From: Roseiarcus sp.
Lineage (GTDB): Bacteria; Pseudomonadota; Alphaproteobacteria; Rhizobiales; Beijerinckiaceae
Direction of reading: 5' to 3'
NCBI GenBank assembly: GCA_030153205.1
Contig: JASLHV010000505.1
Location: 1-33,637, forward strand
Length of the DNA: 33,637 bases
Part shown: piece by piece, positions 25,080 through 30,907 of the stretch
Layout of the letters: the number at the start of each line of letters is the position of its first letter
Position numbering within the stretch: the stretch's first letter is position 1
Position numbers and translations under genes: made by a program
The notes under the pieces: generated by a model
The model's database searches: none
Seen by the model: only the letters and a program-made list of their open reading frames with translations
What the model was told of the DNA's origin: nothing

Positions 25080-25886
25080 TCATTTCGGACTGACCGGCGG
25101 CGAGATCGGATCCGTCGGCAAAGCCGGTTGCGGAATGACGGCTTGGATGAAGGCTGGCGCGCCGCCGCAAGCAGCGATCAGCGGACTTTCCAAACTCGTG
25201 ACGCCGCCCGGCAAAGTGAAGGTTTCGCTCGAACAGGCGCGCATGGCTGCACCGTCTTTCTTCGTCAGCGCGACTTGGCCCGAAGCAATGGCGATTTTCA
25301 CCTCGCTCGGCGGGGCCTCAACGCCGTAGATTTCTCCCGGATTGATCGTGTGCCCCGCCGCCAAATCGGCGACATGCAATATCCCAGTTACCGGGGAGGA
25401 TTGTCGGGCGGAGCGAGCCGCTGATTGCGTGCGGACCGGACCGTTGAACGGCACGTAGATGAACAGCACGGCGACTGCAATCGCCGCGACGACGAGGAGA
25501 CTGACCAATCGGACCCGCCCGCCGCGTGGCTTGCGAGCGGGCGGCGCATCGTCCCGTGGGCTGGTAAGCCGATCGCTCGGGCGCGCTTCGAGGGGCGCGG
25601 GCGGCAAGCCGACAGAGGCGCTGCGCCGGAGATCCGAAGTTCGATCTTTAAAGCCCGGCCGTCTCTCGTCCTTGACTTGGATATCTGGCTTGGTCGCGGT
25701 GTCAACGGAGCTCTTTGGATTCAAATCGGTTCGCGCTTCTGCGTCTGCGACGCGCTTTATCGTTTCTTCGAAACGATCATCGTCCAAATCCTGATAGAGC
25801 TTTTTGAACGCCGTTTCGCTGAGGTCGTACGCACCGTTTTGAATGTCGTGCGGATCACGCACCCGCGTCTCCTCGGAACTGCGCAT
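25080..25886 (-). CDS. Single-pass membrane protein of unknown function
   Basis: The 268-residue protein has a long charged, Pro-rich cytoplasmic part (residues 1-123), one membrane helix (about 127-146) preceded by Arg/Lys, and an outside domain of about 120 residues with two cysteines and a Pro-rich tail. The first 50 residues hold a possible helix (LSETAFKKLYQDLDDDRFEETIKRVADAE, about 22-50). No family is recognised. The ribosome site is weak, so the exact start is unsure. It is divergent from the exported GyrI-like gene. Confidence 0.6.
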   Translation of the reverse strand: MRSSEETRVRDPHDIQNGAYDLSETAFKKLYQDLDDDRFEETIKRVADAEARTDLNPKSSVDTATKPDIQVKDERRPGFKDRTSDLRRSASVGLPPAPLEARPSDRLTSPRDDAPPARKPRGGRVRLVSLLVVAAIAVAVLFIYVPFNGPVRTQSAARSARQSSPVTGILHVADLAAGHTINPGEIYGVEAPPSEVKIAIASGQVALTKKDGAAMRACSSETFTLPGGVTSLESPLIAACGGAPAFIQAVIPQPALPTDPISPPVSPK

Positions 25887-26052
25887 GGAGCCAAAGTCGC
25901 ATTTGTGACCGTGGAATCCGGCCTCTTTGCGTCCGCCGCCAAGGTTATGTCTGGTCGCTTTGCCTCACAAGCGGCGGCTTGGCGCCGGGCGAGACTCGTT
26001 TCATAGTGGACAAGACCGATTTGTTCGGCGCCTCCCGCGAGAGAAATAAACG

Positions 26053-26814
26053 ATGCCCGGCACGTCTTCGCCCCGCGCAAAATTGGCCGCGCTTTTTTGC
26101 GTGACGCTGATGGGCGGGCTTTGGCTCAGCGGCTCGGCGCAGGGACAAGAACAAAATCCGCCGGCGACGACGCAAACCGCGCCGGCGACACCCGCCCAAT
26201 CCGCGACGCCGACGACGCCCGCGCCGCAGACTCCATCGCCACCGGCGGCCACCAATCCGCCGGCGCCTGCCGCTACGCCATCGACGCCGGCGCAAACCCC
26301 GCCCGCTCCTTCATCCGAAACGCCGCCGGCGGCCCCCCCGAGCGACGCGTCAGAAACGCCTGTGATCGAGCTTACCGGCCGCCCCGCCGCCTATATCGAA
26401 GGCAAGGCGGCGTGGGACGAAGGCTTCGCCAAGATTAAAGAGAACTTCGCAACTATCAATGCGGAGCTCGACAAGGCCGGCGTCAAACATGTCGGCCATC
26501 CGATCGCCGTCTTCACGGAGACCGACGATACGAGCTTCAGGTTCAAAGCCATGGTCCCGATCGACGCCATCCCTGCGGGGAAGACAAACCTGACCGACAC
26601 GATCAAATTCGGCGAGACGCCAGCGGGCAAGGCGATGAAATTCGAGCACCGTGGCGCGTATGACGATATCGATTCGACCTATGAAGCGATCACCGCCTTC
26701 CTCGACGAGAAGGGTCTCGAATCGCAAAATCTTTTCTACGAGGAATATTTGAACGACGTAAAAGAGACGGACGATCCGACCCTCGAAGTCGACATTTATG
26801 TGTTGCTGAAGTGA
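26053..26814 (+). CDS. Exported GyrI-like effector-binding domain protein with Pro/Ala/Thr linker
   Basis: The 253-residue protein has a signal peptide (residues 1-31), then a low-complexity Pro/Ala/Thr linker of about 75 residues (about 33-107). A folded domain follows (about 110-253) that looks like the AraC effector-binding/GyrI fold: P-I-A-V-F-T-E, FKAMVPID, GKAMKFEHRGAYDDIDSTYEAI and LEVDIYVLLK at the end. These domains usually bind small hydrophobic ligands in the cytoplasm. Export with a wall-spanning style linker is unusual. CGAGAG before the ATG supports the start. The stop overlaps the HAD gene start by four bases (GTGA). Confidence 0.75.
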   Translation: MPGTSSPRAKLAALFCVTLMGGLWLSGSAQGQEQNPPATTQTAPATPAQSATPTTPAPQTPSPPAATNPPAPAATPSTPAQTPPAPSSETPPAAPPSDASETPVIELTGRPAAYIEGKAAWDEGFAKIKENFATINAELDKAGVKHVGHPIAVFTETDDTSFRFKAMVPIDAIPAGKTNLTDTIKFGETPAGKAMKFEHRGAYDDIDSTYEAITAFLDEKGLESQNLFYEEYLNDVKETDDPTLEVDIYVLLK

Positions 26815-27512
26815 GCGCAGGCGTCGTCGGGAATTCTTCGCCTGCGATTTTGTTCGACCTCGACGGCACGCTGACCGATTCGAGGCCCGGAATCATCAAT
26901 TCGGCGCTCCATGCTTTGCGGCGGTTCAACGAGACCAAAAACGCCAATCTCACGATCCCGACGCCGGAGTCATTGGCCTTCATGTTGGGGCCGCCGCTTC
27001 AAGAATCTTTCGCGAGATTGGTGGGATCTGCGGAAGCGCCAGCGCTCGTCGCGTTCTATCGCGAACGCTACGACCCGATCGGCCTGTTGGAGAATAGCGT
27101 CTATCCCGGCGTGATCGAGGCGTTGGCGGAACTCGACGCGCTGGACTACCGTCTGTTCGTTGCGACGTCAAAGAACGAGGATTATGCGCGCCGCATTCTC
27201 GACCATTTCGGTCTAAGCCGCTTCTTCACTGCCATCCATGGCGCCGAGCCCGATGGAACGCGTTCAAACAAAGGCGAATTGATCGCCTATGTGCTCGAAC
27301 GCCATGCTCTCGATCGGCGACGCACCGTGATGATCGGCGACCGTGAGCACGACGCCCGCGGCGCCAAGCGCGCCGGCGTTGGCGCGATCGGCGTGCTTTG
27401 GGGCTACGGTTCGCGGGAAGAACTTGACGCTGCTGGCGCCACGCCGCTGATCGAGCGCCCGCAGCAGCTTGCGCCCGTTTTGGCGGCGATGTTCAGCGAT
27501 GTTACAGCTTAG
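26811..27512 (+). CDS. HAD superfamily phosphatase, phosphoglycolate phosphatase-like
   Basis: The 233-residue enzyme has all four HAD motifs: FDLDGTLTDS (nucleophile D16, D18), the VATSKNED loop with Ser/Thr of motif II, a Lys in motif III (SNKGELIAY), and MIGDREHDARGA with the two metal-binding Asp residues. The helical cap lies at about 24-100. It resembles the Gph/PGPase group, but substrate cannot be fixed from sequence. The GTG start at 26811 overlaps the previous stop (GTGA), so it is coupled to the GyrI-like gene. It is convergent with the MBL gene, and the two stop codons overlap. Confidence 0.85.
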   Translation: MSAGVVGNSSPAILFDLDGTLTDSRPGIINSALHALRRFNETKNANLTIPTPESLAFMLGPPLQESFARLVGSAEAPALVAFYRERYDPIGLLENSVYPGVIEALAELDALDYRLFVATSKNEDYARRILDHFGLSRFFTAIHGAEPDGTRSNKGELIAYVLERHALDRRRTVMIGDREHDARGAKRAGVGAIGVLWGYGSREELDAAGATPLIERPQQLAPVLAAMFSDVTA

Positions 27513-28501
27513 TCCGGCGCCTGTTCAAACACTTCGCCTGGCCGCATCACGCGAAAGCTTTCTTCGTTGATCTCCGCGCGCTTTAGCGCCGCGGCCAGGG
27601 CCTTTGGCGGCGCATCGATCGCCTCGTTGCTCAAGGGAAATGTACCCCAGTGATGCGCAATCGCTCGGCGCGCGCCGCAGAGCTTGAAGACTTCGACCGC
27701 TTCCGCCGGATCGATATGCTGATCCTTCATGAACCAGCGCGGCTCGTAAGCGCCTATCGGAATGAACGCAAGCCGAGGCGCGCCAAACTTCTCCTTGATA
27801 TCGCGAAAGATCGCGCCATCGCCAAAACCGGTGTCGCCGATGCAGTAAAGCGGGCCGTCCGGCGTCTCAATGAGGAAGGCGCACCACAAAGCCATGCGGC
27901 GATCGTTCAGACCGCGGGCCGACCAATGGTACGCCGGCATGAAGTGGACGGCGACGTCCGGCGATAATTCGATTCGCGCGCCCCAGTCATGGGCCTGAGG
28001 GGTCAAAGCACGGTCATGCCCGCGCATGATCGTATCATTGCCGAGCGGCGTGAATATTTTCGGCCGCCAGCGCGTCTGCAATTTGGAAAGCGTCCCAAGA
28101 TCGAGGTGGTCATAGTGATTATGCGTCACCAACACGACGTCGATCGGCGGCAGGTCATCGAACGGTATTCCAGGAGGATTGACTCTCGCCGGTCCCGCCC
28201 ATGACATCGGGCTTACACGCTTGGAAAAGACCGGATCGATGAGGAGATTGAGGCCTCGCGTCTGAATTAGAAAGCTTGCATGGCCGATATAGCTGACCCG
28301 CAGCGCGCCGCCCTGAACGCGAAAAGGCGGGCGGTCCACAAAAGGACTTGGGTAGCTCGCTGGCCAGCGCAGCGGACGGTCGTTGAAACGCCACGACAAG
28401 ATATCGCGGAAGGTCTTGTCGATCGGCCGCGTGGGCGAGAAAAAAAGCTCGCCGTCGAAATGATCCGACGGCGGCCCTGAATAATAGCGATTGCGTGTCA
28501 T
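27509..28501 (-). CDS. MBL fold metallo-hydrolase, UlaG/NAPE-PLD-like
   Basis: The protein has 330 residues from the ATG at 28501. The motif THNHYDHLD (H127, H129, D131, H132) and the later GDTGFGDG aspartate and AHHWGTF segment form the metal site. Layout and the LRVSYIGHASFLIQTRGLNLLIDPVF front resemble the family that includes bacterial NAPE-PLD-like and UlaG proteins, so a phosphodiesterase or lactonase role is possible. The frame continues upstream to 29002 over the aldo/keto reductase gene and is not part of the protein. The start overlaps the reductase stop by four bases (ATGA). Confidence 0.88.
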   Translation of the reverse strand: MTRNRYYSGPPSDHFDGELFFSPTRPIDKTFRDILSWRFNDRPLRWPASYPSPFVDRPPFRVQGGALRVSYIGHASFLIQTRGLNLLIDPVFSKRVSPMSWAGPARVNPPGIPFDDLPPIDVVLVTHNHYDHLDLGTLSKLQTRWRPKIFTPLGNDTIMRGHDRALTPQAHDWGARIELSPDVAVHFMPAYHWSARGLNDRRMALWCAFLIETPDGPLYCIGDTGFGDGAIFRDIKEKFGAPRLAFIPIGAYEPRWFMKDQHIDPAEAVEVFKLCGARRAIAHHWGTFPLSNEAIDAPPKALAAALKRAEINEESFRVMRPGEVFEQAPD

Positions 28502-29478
28502 TGATGGCCGACGACGGCCTTGGCCTGATAGGGCTCCTCCAGCCGCGCAATGGTTCTCGCGTCGAGCTTCAGCGAGAGCGCCGCGATCGCATCTTCGAGA
28601 TGATGCGGCTTGGAAGCGCCGACGATCGGCGCAGTGATGTAAGGCTTCGAGAGAACCCAGGCGAGAGCGACGACCGCCGGCTTGACGCCGAATTTCTCCG
28701 CCGCTTCGTTGACCCGCTTGCGGATCGCCTCGTCCTGTCGAGAGCCCAGGCCGAGGGCGCGGCTGTACTGGTCCGTGCGGCCGCGCAAAGTCGCAGCGTT
28801 TTCGCCAACGCCGGAGCCGGCGAGAAAGCCGCGCGCCAAGGGAGACCATGGAATGACAGCAAGATTCTGATCGGCGCAATATTTCATCATCTCGCGCTCT
28901 TCCTCGCGATAGATGAGATTGTAGAAATTCTGCATCGAGACGAATTCGGTAAGGCCCTTCTCGCGCGCGTAGCTGATCATGCGCGCAAATTGCCAAGTCC
29001 ACATCGAGGACGCGCCGATATAAAGCGCCTTGCCGGCGCGAACGACGTCATGGAGCGCCTCGACAGTCTCCTCCAGAGGCGTCTCATAGTCGAAACGGTG
29101 AATTTGATAGAGATCGACGTAGTCGGTTCCAAGCCGCTTCAACGAAGCGTCGATCCCTTCCATGATATGTTTGCGCGAAAGGCCGTGCGCATTGACGCCA
29201 GGTCCCATGACGTTGAAGACTTTGGTCGCAATCACGACTTCATCGCGTTTGGCGAAATCCTTTAGCGCCCGGCCGAGAATCTCCTCGCTGACGCCGAGAG
29301 AATAGACATCCGCCGTGTCGAAAAAGTTGATCCCCTTTTCGAGAGCCTCTTTTATGAAGGGGCGGGACGCCTCCTCCTCGAGCACCCAATCGCGCCATTT
29401 TGTCGAACCATATGTCATGCAGCCGAGGCAAAGCCTCGAAACTTTCATGCCGGTCTTGCCAAAGCGGACATAGTCCAT
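28498..29478 (-). CDS. Aldo/keto reductase
   Basis: The 326-residue protein has the AKR catalytic tetrad D54, Y59 (DTADVYS), K86 (ATK) and H127 (YQIHRFD), and a TIM barrel with the usual NADPH-binding C-terminal part. The substrate is open. The start chosen is the ATG at 29478, where the conserved MDYVRFGKTGMKVS begins; the frame continues to 29538 without family likeness. It forms a two-gene unit with the MBL gene, sharing four bases, and is divergent from the GST gene across 149 bases. Confidence 0.9.
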   Translation of the reverse strand: MDYVRFGKTGMKVSRLCLGCMTYGSTKWRDWVLEEEASRPFIKEALEKGINFFDTADVYSLGVSEEILGRALKDFAKRDEVVIATKVFNVMGPGVNAHGLSRKHIMEGIDASLKRLGTDYVDLYQIHRFDYETPLEETVEALHDVVRAGKALYIGASSMWTWQFARMISYAREKGLTEFVSMQNFYNLIYREEEREMMKYCADQNLAVIPWSPLARGFLAGSGVGENAATLRGRTDQYSRALGLGSRQDEAIRKRVNEAAEKFGVKPAVVALAWVLSKPYITAPIVGASKPHHLEDAIAALSLKLDARTIARLEEPYQAKAVVGHQ

Positions 29479-29627
29479 TGTTCTTCGCCTCATCAAAAAT
29501 GCGCGCGGAAGCGCAACGCCAACGCCGCCAAATGTCAATCGGCGCTATCGCGGGGTGTTGTCACTAAAATGTGTTCGCACTCGCCGAGCTTAATCGATCT
29601 CAAATCATCCCATTGGAGATTCGCTAA

Positions 29628-30281
29628 ATGCTGAATGACCGCAAGATCACCTTCTTTCATTGTCCGCAGTCGCGATCCGGGGGAGCGTTGGTTCTTTTGG
29701 AGGAGCTCGGCGCGCCCTACGAGTTGCGGCTGATGAACATGAAGATGGGGGAGAATCGGCAACCGGCCTATCTGGCGATCAATCCGCTCGGCAAAGTCCC
29801 CGCCATCCTCGACGGCGATGCTTTGATTACGGAGCAATGCGCGATCTATATCCATCTCGCTGATCGTTTTCCCGCGGCGGGTCTGGCGCCGACGTTAGAC
29901 GACCCTTTGCGCGGCCCCTACCTTCGGTGGATTGTTTTCTACGGCTCCAGCTTCGAACCCGCGATGGTCGACAAGGCGATGAAGCGGGACCCGGCGCCCA
30001 GGGCGATGAGCCCTTATAGCGACTACGACAGCGTGCAAGACCTTGTTGTCAAACAACTTGAGAAAGGTCCGTATTTGCTCGGCGACAGATTTTCGGCCGC
30101 CGACGTTCTATGGGGCGGCGCGCTTGGCTGGATGACGGCGTTCAAACTGTTCCCAGAACTGCCGCCCGTCGTCGACTATGTGAAGCGCGTAACCAGCCGG
30201 CCGACTTTTGTGAAGGCTCTAAAAGAAGACACCGAGCGCGCTGCCCAACACCAGGCAGCGGCGGAAGCCGCCAAATCATAG
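29628..30281 (+). CDS. Glutathione S-transferase family protein
   Basis: The 217-residue protein has the N-terminal thioredoxin-like domain (about 4-83) with CPQSRSGG at the active-site position, the NPLGKVPAI cis-proline loop and a glutathione-binding E-Q-C-A-I segment, then an all-helical C-terminal domain (about 90-205). It likely conjugates or reduces substrates with glutathione. TTGGAG lies nine bases before the ATG. It is convergent with the MarR gene and overlaps it by six bases. Just beyond is a 5-oxoprolinase gene, so a shared glutathione theme is plausible. Confidence 0.9.
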   Translation: MLNDRKITFFHCPQSRSGGALVLLEELGAPYELRLMNMKMGENRQPAYLAINPLGKVPAILDGDALITEQCAIYIHLADRFPAAGLAPTLDDPLRGPYLRWIVFYGSSFEPAMVDKAMKRDPAPRAMSPYSDYDSVQDLVVKQLEKGPYLLGDRFSAADVLWGGALGWMTAFKLFPELPPVVDYVKRVTSRPTFVKALKEDTERAAQHQAAAEAAKS

Positions 30282-30818
30282 GCTCGCAGCCGAGCGCGCC
30301 GCCTGGTCGTAGTGGCCGGAGAGCGCGCGCAAGCGCGCGCCAAGCTTGGACAACCGGCCTTCTTCAAAGCCCATCGCCTTGACCGGTTCGACGAGCAGCG
30401 CCTCACGGATTTCGCGATAGGCGCGACAGGCCGCTTCGCCGCGCTCGGTGGCGGCGACGAATTTTTCTTTGGCGAGGATCTCGCTTTTGACGAGACCAAG
30501 CCGCTCCAGCTTCTTGATCGCATAGGCGACGAGATGGGTGTCCTCGATATTGAGGACCAGACAGATATCGGCCTGCCGCTTGCGTCGGTCGCGATGGTTG
30601 ACCGAATGCAGGACCATCACGTCGGTCGGCGAGAGATCGGGAAAGCCCGCCGCGGCCATCCCCCTGACGGTCCAGCGTAGAAAAGCGTGGCTGGCGAGGA
30701 TCAAGCCGAATTCAAATTCCGACAGGGCCGGGCTCGCGCCCTCGGCGAGATGCGCTGAGGAGACGATCGGTCCGACGCCTTGGCGCGGCGCATGCTCTGC
30801 TTCCGCAGCTTTGGTCAT
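30276..30818 (-). CDS. MarR-type winged-helix transcriptional regulator
   Basis: The 180-residue protein has a winged helix over about residues 60-130 (LSPTDVMVLHSVNHRDRRKRQADICLVLNIEDTHLVAYAIKKLERLGLV) and flanking dimerisation helices. This is typical of MarR-like repressors. AGGAAA before the ATG supports the start. Its promoter holds two overlapping palindromes, so autoregulation is likely. It is divergent from the oxoprolinase gene, which is probably a target, and convergent with GST. Confidence 0.88.
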   Translation of the reverse strand: MTKAAEAEHAPRQGVGPIVSSAHLAEGASPALSEFEFGLILASHAFLRWTVRGMAAAGFPDLSPTDVMVLHSVNHRDRRKRQADICLVLNIEDTHLVAYAIKKLERLGLVKSEILAKEKFVAATERGEAACRAYREIREALLVEPVKAMGFEEGRLSKLGARLRALSGHYDQAARSAASL

Positions 30819-30839
30819 TCATGTTTTCCTGTTGCTATG

Positions 30840-30858
30840 TCGATAATTTATCGATAAA
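30840..30858. promoter_or_regulatory. Nested palindromic operator candidate for the MarR-type regulator
   Basis: TCGATAATTTATCGA (30840-30854) is a perfect palindrome with a central T, and TTTATCGATAAA (30847-30858) is a second perfect 12-base palindrome overlapping it. A further TCGATA half-site is at 30862-30867. The 89-base region separates the MarR gene from the divergent oxoprolinase gene, so a dimeric repressor bound here could control both. Confidence 0.7.
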
Positions 30859-30874
30859 TCGTCGATATTGTCAA
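30847..30874 (-). promoter_or_regulatory. Candidate promoter of the MarR-type gene
   Basis: On the minus strand, TTGACA (30869-30874) is a perfect -35 box and GATAAA (30847-30852) is a fair -10 box at 16-base spacing. The -10 lies inside the palindromes, so the regulator would block its own promoter. The leader to the ATG would be about 20-25 bases. Confidence 0.55.
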
Positions 30875-30907
30875 TTCGGATAGGCCATCGGCCGGGTGGA
30901 CGTCAAC

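Noticed and set aside
28502..29002. Upstream extension of the MBL hydrolase frame into the aldo/keto reductase gene
   Set aside because: The extra part lies over the reductase gene in another frame and has no MBL likeness; the ATG at 28501 with its ATGA overlap is a better start.
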